Position numbers and translations under genes: made by a program. The notes beneath the pieces are model-generated. The model did no database searches and was not told where the DNA came from. It was given only the letters and a program-made list of their open reading frames with translations. From contig NZ_MUHW01000014.1 of assembly GCF_002007235.1 (NCBI RefSeq), positions 54,048 to 118,047 of the forward strand: DNA of 64,000 nucleotides, read 5' to 3'. Below, piece after piece: positions 1 to 8,697 of the stretch. The stretch comes from Oribacterium sp. C9 (lineage in GTDB: Bacteria > Bacillota > Clostridia > Lachnospirales > Lachnospiraceae). The number at the start of each line of letters is the position of its first letter. Positions within the stretch are counted from its first letter, which is position 1.

Positions 1-1
1 T

Positions 2-1876
2 GAACTGATAAGCAAGATTGACGGTATGAAGGTCGAGATCTCACCCGAGATGAAGACTGATTATCTGTTGAATCAGTTCGATACATTATCAGCAAAAGCA
101 TCAGAGATTCAAAGTCGCGGAATGTTCGGCGATGAAGCGATGATGGCTGCCGCTGGTGAATTTGCGACATATATGTCAGATGTTGATGCCATCAGTATGA
201 TGATGGATACATTGACAAACTATGCGACCGGTATGTCAGGTGGTGGTGAAATTGATACCACGCAGATGGTGGATTATGCCACTAACCTTGGTAAGATCAT
301 GACCGGTGCCTATGACGCGATGACCAAAAAGGGCTTCGAATTCACGGATGCACAAAAAGCGGTCATAAAGGGCAGTGCGACAGAAGCACAGTACATCGAA
401 GCTCTGGGCGAAGATTACATCAACATGTCTGAGGACATGAGATCGGCAACAGTTATTGCAGATATCATCAACGAGTCATGGGTCGGTCTGTATGAGACAA
501 TGTCGGATACACCACAAGGCAAGATTCAGCAGATGACTAACAAGTTCGGCGATATGAAGGAAATGGTCGGTGGTCAGTTGTATCCGTACGTGATGCTGTT
601 TGTTGATTCTATCCTCGAAAATTCCGACACAATTCAGGGAGTGCTGAATGGATTTACCGAAGCTTTGCAATTCGTCATGGGAATTCTTTCATCCCTGATA
701 GAAATAGCTTTTCAGGTGGCCTCGGTCATTATAGACAACTGGTCAATCATAGAGCCGATAATCGCCGGTGTTGCGGGTGCTTTATTGGTTTATTATGGGG
801 CACAGCTTGCGGCAAATGCAGTATCTGTCGTCAGTGCAGGTATTCACCTGGCAATGGCTGCAGCGCAGATGGCACAGGCCGCAATGACAGGAACACTTAC
901 AGCGGCAACGGCGGCACAGATTGCAGCACAGGAAGGGCTGAACGGAGCAATGTACGCATGTCCTATTGTATGGATCGTCATGCTCGTTATTGCTTTGATA
1001 GCAGCTTTGTATGCGGCGGCATCCGCGATTGCACATTTTACAGGAATAGCAAACTCCGGATTGGGAGTCATTGCCGGTGCTATAGGCGTGGTTATCAGAT
1101 TCTTTCAGGAATTATGGTCAGCCGCATGCACAATTCTTTCAGCCATAGGTGCAGGTGCGGTAGCGCTGGGTAATAATATGGTGGCGGCGTTCCACAACAG
1201 TATCGCCAATGTAAAGACTTTCTTTTATGACCTGTTATCGACAGCGATGTCGGTCATCAGTCAGATAGCATCAGCATTGTCACAGCTTCCGTTCGTTGAA
1301 TTTGATGCATCAGGTCTTGCCAGCGCGGCAGGTGACTATGCAGCAAAGGCACAGGCGGCGCAGGACAGCAAGATGGAGTACCAGGATATCGGTGCTGCAT
1401 TCCAAGAGAAGATGGCCGGTTTTTCCGCGTTCCAAAGCGGGTGGGTATCAGATTCATTCAAAGCCGGTGCAGCTGTCGGTGATAGCATCGCGGATAGTAT
1501 TGGAGATGCATTGTCATTTGACAACCTTTTCAATGTTGATTCACTGACTGATATGGGCGATCTTGCTACCACCATTGCGAATGGTACAGGTGCCGGCCTT
1601 GAAGGTTCCGGAGTTCCGAGTGCCGCCGGTGGCACAGCAGATAATACCGGCAAGATGGCAAAAGAGCTGTCAAAGACATCGGAAGATCTGAAATATTTGC
1701 GTGACATTGCAGAACAGGAAACTGTGAACAGATATACGCTGGCAGAAGTCAATGTCGACATGTCAGGAATGAGCAATCACATCAACAATGAAATGGATCT
1801 GGACGGCGTGATTGGAAGAATGACTGATGCTGTAAACGAAGCTATAGATAATATTACGGAAGGGGTACATCAGTAA
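2..1876 (+). CDS. Phage tail tape measure protein, C-terminal part (truncated by window edge)
   Basis: The reading frame is already open at base 2, so the true start lies before the window; the first internal ATG is at 26. The visible ~620 residues show a long hydrophobic, Ala/Gly/Ile-rich central stretch (about residues 205-400), as in tape measure proteins, which set tail length and later help DNA cross the membrane. It is followed without a gap by a LysM tail protein and then the XkdQ-XkdU-type baseplate genes, the usual order in contractile-tail (PBSX-like) prophages. The role rests on length, composition and position; no catalytic motif was seen. Confidence 0.85.
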   Translation, partial: ELISKIDGMKVEISPEMKTDYLLNQFDTLSAKASEIQSRGMFGDEAMMAAAGEFATYMSDVDAISMMMDTLTNYATGMSGGGEIDTTQMVDYATNLGKIMTGAYDAMTKKGFEFTDAQKAVIKGSATEAQYIEALGEDYINMSEDMRSATVIADIINESWVGLYETMSDTPQGKIQQMTNKFGDMKEMVGGQLYPYVMLFVDSILENSDTIQGVLNGFTEALQFVMGILSSLIEIAFQVASVIIDNWSIIEPIIAGVAGALLVYYGAQLAANAVSVVSAGIHLAMAAAQMAQAAMTGTLTAATAAQIAAQEGLNGAMYACPIVWIVMLVIALIAALYAAASAIAHFTGIANSGLGVIAGAIGVVIRFFQELWSAACTILSAIGAGAVALGNNMVAAFHNSIANVKTFFYDLLSTAMSVISQIASALSQLPFVEFDASGLASAAGDYAAKAQAAQDSKMEYQDIGAAFQEKMAGFSAFQSGWVSDSFKAGAAVGDSIADSIGDALSFDNLFNVDSLTDMGDLATTIANGTGAGLEGSGVPSAAGGTADNTGKMAKELSKTSEDLKYLRDIAEQETVNRYTLAEVNVDMSGMSNHINNEMDLDGVIGRMTDAVNEAIDNITEGVHQ

Positions 1877-2569
1877 ATGAGCAGAAGCGGTTATGATGTG
1901 TATATCGGCAAGTGCTTATTGCCGGTGGCACCTGAAAAAATACAAGTAAAGATAAAGAACCAGAATAAGACACTGAACCTAATAAACGAAGGTGAGGTGA
2001 ACATTCTGAAAAATGCCGGACTTACGGAAGCTGAATTCGAATTCATCGTACCGCAGGTCCGGTATCCTTTTGCGGTATATAAATCTGGGTTCAAGGACGC
2101 GTCATATTACTTGAACTTCCTCGAAAAGACTAAAAAAGGACATAAGAAAGTTCAGTTCATCATCTGCCGTCGCACAGTTGGCGGTAAAGGACTGTTTAAT
2201 ACCAACTTGAAGGTGTCAGTTGAAGACTGGGCTATCACTGATGATGTGAAAGAAGGCTATGATCTTACTGTCAAAGTGAAGCTGAAACAGTGGCGAAACT
2301 ATGGCACCAAAACAGTGACCATCAAACAGCCGGAACTCGAATCTGTAATAGCTCAGATGGAACCGGACCGTGAATCCGACAATTCACCTGCGCCAACTAC
2401 GCAGCCGTTGACGTATACAGTCCAGAAAGGTGACTGCCTTTGGAAGATAGCCAAACAGTTCTATGGTAATGGTTCAGCATATAATGTGATCTTTAATGCA
2501 AACAGTAACCAAATCAGCAACCCAAACCTGATTTATCCCGGACAGGTTCTGGTGATTCCGACGGTATAA
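1877..2569 (+). CDS. LysM-domain phage tail/baseplate protein (XkdP-like)
   Basis: This 230-residue protein starts at the ATG directly after the tape measure stop codon. The N-terminal ~160 residues are a beta-rich tail domain. The last ~50 residues are a clear LysM fold, beginning YTVQKGDCLWKIAKQFYG and ending NPNLIYPGQVLVIP. Such proteins sit between tape measure and hub in PBSX/XkdP-type tails and may contact peptidoglycan. Translational coupling to the tape measure is likely. The XkdP-like assignment rests on the LysM domain plus gene order. Confidence 0.85.
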   Translation: MSRSGYDVYIGKCLLPVAPEKIQVKIKNQNKTLNLINEGEVNILKNAGLTEAEFEFIVPQVRYPFAVYKSGFKDASYYLNFLEKTKKGHKKVQFIICRRTVGGKGLFNTNLKVSVEDWAITDDVKEGYDLTVKVKLKQWRNYGTKTVTIKQPELESVIAQMEPDRESDNSPAPTTQPLTYTVQKGDCLWKIAKQFYGNGSAYNVIFNANSNQISNPNLIYPGQVLVIPTV

Positions 2570-2584
2570 GGGGGTGTATGAATT

Positions 2585-3583
2585 TTGGATATTCAACTGT
2601 TAATATCTGCCGCTGATGTCGCTGACACCGGCGGCACAGTGTATGAACCATCAATTCAGGATGGACTTGAACTGACATTAAGTCGAAAAGGAAGTCCCGG
2701 AAAGCTACAGTTCAAAGCTATCGGGGACAGTGTATTGAAAATTGAAGAAGGAAACGCAGTCAGGCTGACAGTAAACGGAACACCCGTGTTTTACGGATTT
2801 GTGTTTAAAAAGAAGTATGACAAGAATCGGATCATGACTGTTACGGCATACGACCAGCTCAGATATCTGAAGAATAAAAACACTTATGTCTATGAGGGGA
2901 AAACGGCCACACAGTTCATTCAGATGATTGCGGATGACTTCAAGCTTCAGGTCGGAACATTGGAAGATACCAAATATGTGATTCCATCAAGAGTGGAAGA
3001 AAATACCACATTGTTTGACATGATCGGCAATGCACTTGACCTGACGCTGCAGAATAACAAAGAAATGTATGTGCTTTACGATGATTTCGGAAAGCTGACT
3101 CTGAAAAGCCTTGAGAGTATGCGCATAGGCGATGCCGCATCAGGTCAGTTTTTGATGCTGGATGAAGAAACGGGTGAAAACTTTGATTATGAATCGTCCA
3201 TAGATGACAACACATACAATAAGGTCAAATTGACCTACGACAATGATCAGACTGGTAAACGTGATGTTTACATCACGGAAAGCAGTGAAAATATAAATAA
3301 ATGGGGCGTCCTACAGTATTTTGACACTATAAAAAAGGGTGAAAACGGGCAGGTAAAAGCCGAGGCGTTATTACAGCTGTACAACCAGAAGACGCGGAAG
3401 CTTAAACTGACAAAACAGTTCGGCGACTGCCGTGTAAGAGGCGGCTCGTTGGTCGTAGTGAATCTGATGTTGGATGATTTTCAGATCAAAAATTTCATGC
3501 TGGTAGAGCAGGTGAAACATACCTTTAATCATGGTGAGCACTGGATGGATGTAACACTTCGAGGGGGTGAATTTGTTGGCTGA
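2585..3583 (+). CDS. Phage baseplate hub protein (XkdQ-like, gp27/gpD superfamily)
   Basis: The protein has 332 residues and starts at TTG, preceded by a GGGGG ribosome site ending ten bases upstream; an ATG at 2578 is out of frame. The sequence contains the hub-type stretch GTPVFYGFVFKKKYDKNRIM followed by a YDQLRYLKNK segment, typical of XkdQ/YqbQ tail proteins that form the central hub under the tube. It lies between the LysM protein and DUF2577, as in Bacillus PBSX and clostridial prophages. The end overlaps the ribosome-binding and start region of the next gene. Confidence 0.85.
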   Translation: MDIQLLISAADVADTGGTVYEPSIQDGLELTLSRKGSPGKLQFKAIGDSVLKIEEGNAVRLTVNGTPVFYGFVFKKKYDKNRIMTVTAYDQLRYLKNKNTYVYEGKTATQFIQMIADDFKLQVGTLEDTKYVIPSRVEENTTLFDMIGNALDLTLQNNKEMYVLYDDFGKLTLKSLESMRIGDAASGQFLMLDEETGENFDYESSIDDNTYNKVKLTYDNDQTGKRDVYITESSENINKWGVLQYFDTIKKGENGQVKAEALLQLYNQKTRKLKLTKQFGDCRVRGGSLVVVNLMLDDFQIKNFMLVEQVKHTFNHGEHWMDVTLRGGEFVG

Positions 3584-3938
3584 TGGAACTGAACTTGTAA
3601 ATGCAATGAAAAAGGCAGCGCTTGATGCAATGGAAGCTAAGAAACCGGTCAATATTGTGTTTGGAACTGTAATGAGTGCAGCACCGCTCGTTATAGTGAC
3701 TGAACAGCAGATGATGCTCGGTCAAAATCAATTGATTCTATCCCGCAATGTGACAGCCTACAATGTTCCGGTAGCGGTCAACTGGACTACCGGAAGCAAA
3801 GAAGGTCATACACATCCTGTTTCGGGTTCCAAAGTCTTGACCATCAACAATGGGTTGGTAGTTGGTGACAAGGTTTGGATGATACGCGAGCAGGGAGGTC
3901 AGAGATTTCTCGTTGTTGATAGGGTGGTGGGAGTATGA
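3576..3938 (+). CDS. DUF2577-family tail protein (XkdR-like)
   Basis: A small (~120 residue) protein beginning near MADGTELVNAMKKAALDAM, with a beta-barrel-like middle (NIVFGTVMSAAPLVIVTEQQ) and a C-terminal LKVGDKVWMIREQ-type turn, the pattern of the DUF2577 family found between XkdQ and XkdS in contractile tails. A GAGGGGG site at 3561-3567 favours the TTG at 3576 (or 3573) over the GTG at 3567, which lies inside the Shine-Dalgarno sequence. It overlaps the preceding gene by 8 nt and the following one by 4 nt, so translation is probably coupled. Confidence 0.8.
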   Translation: MADGTELVNAMKKAALDAMEAKKPVNIVFGTVMSAAPLVIVTEQQMMLGQNQLILSRNVTAYNVPVAVNWTTGSKEGHTHPVSGSKVLTINNGLVVGDKVWMIREQGGQRFLVVDRVVGV

Positions 3939-4342
3939 TTCCGTCAACATCCGGATTCCTCCAGCAGGATTTCACGGTTACGGAACAACCAACCAAAACA
4001 TACCGGATGGACATTCAGAATGAAGATTCGGTAAAAGGCTATACTGATGAGCTTGAAGCAATGCGACAGGCTAACTATAAAATTTTAAACACTGAACGGT
4101 ATAAATACGTCATGTACCCATGGTCATATGGCTTTGAGGTCAATGATCTGTTCGGGGAACCTGTAAGTTACGTGTGTCCTGAGCTGGAGCGCCGGATCAC
4201 GGAAGCACTTCTTACCGATACCCGCAATACAGAAGTAAGCGACTTCGAATTTGATACGACTGCTCGGCACACAGTCAAAGCGAAATTCGTAGTTCATACC
4301 GTTTATGGCGACTATGAAGAAGAAAGGACGGTAAACATCTGA
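3935..4342 (+). CDS. DUF2634-family baseplate wedge protein (XkdS/gp25-like)
   Basis: A 135-residue protein starting at an ATGA overlap with the DUF2577 gene. It carries the DUF2634 signature: a central YKYVMYPWSYGFEVNDLFG segment and a C-terminal FEFDTTARHTVKAKFVVHTVYG strand pair, resembling T4 gp25-type wedge proteins. It directly precedes the baseplate J gene and shares one base with it, as expected for XkdS-XkdT pairs. It is structural and has no enzymatic motif. Confidence 0.82.
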   Translation: MIPSTSGFLQQDFTVTEQPTKTYRMDIQNEDSVKGYTDELEAMRQANYKILNTERYKYVMYPWSYGFEVNDLFGEPVSYVCPELERRITEALLTDTRNTEVSDFEFDTTARHTVKAKFVVHTVYGDYEEERTVNI

Positions 4343-5547
4343 TGTATGAATCAGTAACGTATGATGTGATATTGCAGCGGATGCTTGACCGGGTATCGGA
4401 CAAACTTGATAAAAGACCAGGTGCAGTAATTTGGGATACACACTCGCCGACAGCCATTGAGCTACAGGTTCTGTATATAGAGCTTGATCAGATTTATAAA
4501 GAGACCTTCGGTGATACTGCATCCCGTGAATTCCTCATCAAAAGAGCTAAAGAGCGTGGTCTGTCGCCGTATCCGGCAACCAGTGCCGTTTTGCGTGGTG
4601 AATTCACACCGTCAACTATTGATGTTATCGGAAAGCGATTCAACCTGTCATATCTGAATTATGTTGTTACAGAGAAGATTTCTGACGGTGTTTATCAGGT
4701 CACCTGTGAGACACCCGGCGAATCAGGCAATCAGCATTTCGGTTCCTTGGTTCCCATCGATTACATTGACGGACTTGAAACGGCAACATTAACAGATGTG
4801 CTGATTCCCGGTGAAGACGAAGAGGATACCGAAGAGTTCAGAACACGATATTACAACTCTTTCAACGATCTTGCTTTCGGTGGTAATCTTACGGATTACA
4901 AGAATAAAGTAAAAGCTTTATCTGGCGTGGGTGATGTAAAGATCACGAGAGTATGGAATTCAGACATACACCCAGCGGACATGATCCCGTCATCCGCTGT
5001 TCAATCGTGGTATTCGAGTTATATTGAGACTGTCAGTGATGCAGATGTCAAATTATGGCTACAGACAGTCTATGCAGCAGCTCTCAACAAAAAACTGACC
5101 GTTGGCGGTACGGTCAAACTAACCATCATTGCATCTGACTACAGCGTTCCATCCAGCACACTGATCAATACAGTACAGACAGCTGTGGATCCGGAGCAAA
5201 ACGCCGGTGAAGGTGTTGGATTTGCACCGATCGGGCATGTAGTAAATGTAATAGGTGTGAGTGCTACTGCAATTAATATCACAGCACACATCACTTTTAG
5301 CGATGGCTATTCATGGGATACACTTGAAATCTCTGTAAAGAATAGCATTTCCGCATATCTTCTGACCTTGCGTCAAGGCTGGGCGGATGAAGACAGCACT
5401 ACTGTCAGAATAGCGCAGATTGAAAGCTGTATTTTAGGAACCACAGGTGTGATAGATGTTTCAAATACAACTATCAACGGTGCGGAAGAAAATCTGACAT
5501 TAGGAAGGGATGAAGTGCCTGTGCTTGGTACGGTGACACCTATATGA
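4342..5547 (+). CDS. Baseplate J-like protein (XkdT-like)
   Basis: This 401-residue protein has the normal length and layout of baseplate J/gp47 family members. It has an N-terminal region (SPTAIELQVLYIELDQIYKE), a VLIPGEDEEDTEEFRTRYYN core motif followed by GGNLTDYKNKVKALSGVGDVKI, and a C-terminal half with AHITFSDGYSWDTLEISVKN. The protein forms the wedge arms linking the hub to the fibres. It overlaps both neighbours and lies in the typical XkdS-XkdT-XkdU order. Confidence 0.9.
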   Translation: MYESVTYDVILQRMLDRVSDKLDKRPGAVIWDTHSPTAIELQVLYIELDQIYKETFGDTASREFLIKRAKERGLSPYPATSAVLRGEFTPSTIDVIGKRFNLSYLNYVVTEKISDGVYQVTCETPGESGNQHFGSLVPIDYIDGLETATLTDVLIPGEDEEDTEEFRTRYYNSFNDLAFGGNLTDYKNKVKALSGVGDVKITRVWNSDIHPADMIPSSAVQSWYSSYIETVSDADVKLWLQTVYAAALNKKLTVGGTVKLTIIASDYSVPSSTLINTVQTAVDPEQNAGEGVGFAPIGHVVNVIGVSATAINITAHITFSDGYSWDTLEISVKNSISAYLLTLRQGWADEDSTTVRIAQIESCILGTTGVIDVSNTTINGAEENLTLGRDEVPVLGTVTPI

Positions 5548-6263
5548 TAAGAGAAGTTGACCTTAATTCCTATTTACCGCCTTATTTGAAGGGATATAAA
5601 GAAATTGCAGAAGCGTTAAAAGCAGAGGATCCTGAATTCGGGTTGCTCTGGGAGCAGGTAGACAGACTGCTTAAAAATCAGTTCATAGAAGATGCTGACG
5701 AATATGGCATTTCACGGCGCGAAGAGATCCTCGGCATTTTGCCATCGAATTTAGATACGCTTGAATCACGACGCTCAAGAGTCCAGACACTATGGTGGAA
5801 TCCAACACCATACAGCATCAGAGCATTTACGGCGAAGATTGCGGACTTGTGTAGTGAGAATGGTTATGAAATCGATAAGTCGAAGTTACAGGAATATTGG
5901 CTTGGACTTACGACGCATCTGTCGAAATACGGACAGCTTGATAATCTCAGACAGCTTGTTGTTGGAATGCCGCCTTGCAATATGGTGGTTGATGTTATCA
6001 ATGAAATTGTCACGCAAATCTGCGCTGCTGTTGTATATGCCGGAACAGTCCTTACGGTCGGTTCTGTACAGCATCTTGATAACGATATCCACTCGGACGA
6101 TGAGCTCTATATCAATCCTAAGGCCCTTGTAGCTGCAGTCGGCGAGATATACGAAGACTGTGAGGGCAATTTCGCGCGTGCTGAGCATGAAGATCTGACC
6201 ACGAAAGAGCAGTGTGTAGGAACAGGAATCACCTGTGGCATGGCAACAACATTGAGTATGTAA
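5544..6263 (+). CDS. DUF2313-family tail protein (XkdU/YmfQ/Mu gp48-like)
   Basis: A 239-residue protein whose start overlaps the baseplate J stop by 4 nt. It shows the YLPPYLKGYKEIAEALKAED opening and an R-R-S-R-V-Q-T-L-W-W-N region typical of DUF2313 baseplate proteins, which cap the wedge and attach fibres. A C-terminal extension of ~70 residues (from about VGSVQHLDNDIHSD) is unlike the conserved core and may be lineage-specific. Confidence 0.82.
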   Translation: MIREVDLNSYLPPYLKGYKEIAEALKAEDPEFGLLWEQVDRLLKNQFIEDADEYGISRREEILGILPSNLDTLESRRSRVQTLWWNPTPYSIRAFTAKIADLCSENGYEIDKSKLQEYWLGLTTHLSKYGQLDNLRQLVVGMPPCNMVVDVINEIVTQICAAVVYAGTVLTVGSVQHLDNDIHSDDELYINPKALVAAVGEIYEDCEGNFARAEHEDLTTKEQCVGTGITCGMATTLSM

Positions 6264-6282
6264 AGAAAGGGGATGTGAATAA

Positions 6283-7386
6283 ATGGCAATTTTTACGCAG
6301 GGCGTTCTTACCAAAAAGGGACAGGCTCTGATTGCAAAATGCGAAGCATCCGGTGATGGTATCAGCATCACAAAGGTGAAGACTGGTTCGGGTGTTCACA
6401 ATAATGTCAGTGCTGAAACATTGGAACAATTTACTGCACTCATCCATGAGGAGCAGAGCTTCGGCATAAGTGACCTGGCAACAATTGAAGGAAATAATGG
6501 TGTGGCTGTTATAACGGCGGTGTTGAATAACCGTGGGTTAACACAGCTTTATTACCTGAATGAGCTCGGAGTATATGCTGAAGATCCGGACGAAGGTGAA
6601 ATCCTTTATCTTCTTCTGGTAACAGAGACGAACAGCATGTATATGCCGCCCGAGAACAGTAGCGGAATAAGTACCATCACTGAAAGAATCTATGTTGAGG
6701 TGACTAACGCTCAAAGAACCACTATAAATTATGACGGAGCTGTGGTTTCGGCAACCGAGTTCATAGCTTTACGTCAGATCGTGAATTCTGTCATACAGCA
6801 TCTTACAGGTGGAACTGCCGGACAGATGCTGTATAAGACGGGTTCTGAAGATTATGCGTATGAATGGGACGATAGTAATGTTATTACGGATTCATATGCG
6901 AATTTCCCTGAGGAAGGGCGCAGTGATGCGGTCTATATAGACAGGGATTCTTCGGAAATCTATGTGTGGAAAGTCATTAACAGTGGAACAGGAGAGATGG
7001 GATACTTCAAACTTCCTCTGGGCGCTGAGGCTTCACAAACATTACAGAGTCAGATAACCACCAATGCAAACAATATTGCAGCGCTGACAACAAAACTACA
7101 CGAAACCGTTGTGACAGTCACTGCTAATGGGTGGGTTCAGGGCACACAGGACGATGAGGTGATATTCACCAATGAGATCACGGTGAGCGGTATGACTTCC
7201 AATGTTGCATTGAACGTATATCCGGTAACTCAGGCGGATACGATTCAGGGTATCGAAGCCGAGAAAAAGGCTGCCAACATGTTCTGTGGACGTGGAATAG
7301 CAGAGAGCGCGACCGGTAAGATTGTTCTGACTATTCCCAAGAAGAAGCCGGCGGTAGATTTTGGTCTTGGTTTTACGGGGGTATAA
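6283..7386 (+). CDS. Phage tail fibre protein 1 (N-terminal fibre-anchor domain)
   Basis: A 367-residue fibre. The first ~150 residues match the phage tail-fibre N-terminal domain (DUF3751-like): MAIFTQGVLTKKGQALIAKC, then a QLYYLNELGVYAEDPDEGEI segment. The middle (about 150-260) is a low-complexity linker, and the C-terminal ~100 residues form a separate beta-rich tip ending in GLGFTGV. The same anchor occurs in the fibre gene at 8698, so the two may be paralogues using one baseplate socket. A strong AAAGAAAGGGG ribosome site lies upstream. Confidence 0.8.
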   Translation: MAIFTQGVLTKKGQALIAKCEASGDGISITKVKTGSGVHNNVSAETLEQFTALIHEEQSFGISDLATIEGNNGVAVITAVLNNRGLTQLYYLNELGVYAEDPDEGEILYLLLVTETNSMYMPPENSSGISTITERIYVEVTNAQRTTINYDGAVVSATEFIALRQIVNSVIQHLTGGTAGQMLYKTGSEDYAYEWDDSNVITDSYANFPEEGRSDAVYIDRDSSEIYVWKVINSGTGEMGYFKLPLGAEASQTLQSQITTNANNIAALTTKLHETVVTVTANGWVQGTQDDEVIFTNEITVSGMTSNVALNVYPVTQADTIQGIEAEKKAANMFCGRGIAESATGKIVLTIPKKKPAVDFGLGFTGV

Positions 7387-7389
7387 GTC

Positions 7390-8649
7390 ATGAGAGCGAA
7401 TATTATTTATGGTGGCGGTGATTCGGTCGATTACGATGAGCTGACCGCCACAAGATCAGATGTCCCTGAAGGGCTTACATTTCTCGGGCATAATTCGGAT
7501 GGAGATCCTGAGACGGGTGAGCTCCCAAATATGCAGAACATGCACAGTGCTCCGGGATATTCTGAGAACCGTCCGGACATCCCGATACATCAGGCAACAT
7601 TTATTGGATATACGCTTGATACTTCCGGTGATGAGAAGATCGTGTTCACTGTTCCACACGGCGTATACCCTGGTGATGACTCAGCGTATGTAGGATGTGA
7701 TCCAGAAGATATCGGTCTAAATGCCGATGTTATAGCCAATGGTCACGAAACTGCCGGTATAGTGGGGACTTACGGTTCTGACGGTAACCTTCAGGCGAAA
7801 CATCTGATAACGGGCGAAGTTGGCTACGGAGCGAACGGGAAAGTTATAGGTTCGGCTGCAAACCGCGGTGCTGTCACAAGAACTCTTTCAGCTGGGGAAA
7901 GCTACACCATCAATGAAGGATTCTTTTCCGATGGAAAGATTACAGCGAAAGACCTTACATCACAGACCGTGGGCACAGCGGCCGCGGGAAATATCCTGAA
8001 AAACTTTATCGCATGGGTGAATGGCACAAGAATCGTCGGGACGATGAAACATATCACAGACGATGCATCTATCACATATACGTCTGACAACGGAACGAAA
8101 GTGGTGGTCGGTGATGCCTGCTTTGTATCAAAGAACAGCGATAATGTAGACCGCTTTCAGGTGCGATACAACGGCACACAAGGATTCATCACTCCTAATA
8201 CGCTATTTGCAATAGGGCTCGACAAACTTCGTTCTGCGCTTGAACTAACGGCCGCAAAGATAAAGAAGGGCGAGAGCATTGCCGGAATAACCGGAACATG
8301 GTACGGGAATAAGAAGGCAATAAAAGCTTTTGCTGCGCGCGGATTCGGAACATCTTCAAATAGCTGGATAACATCGGACAGCGAATCCTTTACAATGCCG
8401 GCAAACGGTACGGTCTATTATGGCGGTGCTACTGGTGATTACAATGGTTCTGGCAGTGGTACTTGTCGGATTTATAAAAATGGTACAGTCGTGGATAACC
8501 GCGATGTTACTGGAAACAGCTATAACTGGCGCGGTACCATGGTAAATAAATCATTCTCAGCTAATGCCGGAGACGTGATTACAGTAGAAGCTACTGCGCC
8601 ATCAGGATCCACCGTATTATGTTTCATACAAGCAGTAATAGTTTATTAA
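7390..8649 (+). CDS. Phage tail tip/fibre-associated protein, hypothetical
   Basis: A 419-residue protein only 3 nt after fibre 1. It opens with MRANIIYGGGDSVDYDELTA and contains repeated short beta motifs around residues 100-220 (for example HETAGIVGTYGSDGNL, GTRIVGTMKH and, later, SIAGITGTWYG), a pattern common in repetitive tail proteins of Clostridia prophages. The last ~100 residues form a Gly/Ser/Asn-rich tip. No enzymatic motif is visible. It is followed at once by a rho-independent terminator, so it closes the first late fibre segment. Confidence 0.65.
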   Translation: MRANIIYGGGDSVDYDELTATRSDVPEGLTFLGHNSDGDPETGELPNMQNMHSAPGYSENRPDIPIHQATFIGYTLDTSGDEKIVFTVPHGVYPGDDSAYVGCDPEDIGLNADVIANGHETAGIVGTYGSDGNLQAKHLITGEVGYGANGKVIGSAANRGAVTRTLSAGESYTINEGFFSDGKITAKDLTSQTVGTAAAGNILKNFIAWVNGTRIVGTMKHITDDASITYTSDNGTKVVVGDACFVSKNSDNVDRFQVRYNGTQGFITPNTLFAIGLDKLRSALELTAAKIKKGESIAGITGTWYGNKKAIKAFAARGFGTSSNSWITSDSESFTMPANGTVYYGGATGDYNGSGSGTCRIYKNGTVVDNRDVTGNSYNWRGTMVNKSFSANAGDVITVEATAPSGSTVLCFIQAVIVY

Positions 8650-8673
8650 CCCCGGACGACTCCGGGGTTTTTG
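8650..8673 (+). terminator. Rho-independent terminator inside the tail operon
   Basis: A perfect 7-bp stem (CCCCGGA at 8650-8656, TCCGGGG at 8661-8667) with a 4-nt loop is followed by a T run. It begins directly after the stop codon of the preceding gene and precedes the variable-fibre gene, so that gene may be expressed at a lower or separate level. Confidence 0.85.
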
Positions 8674-8697
8674 ATTTGAAGAAAGAAGGTATATAAA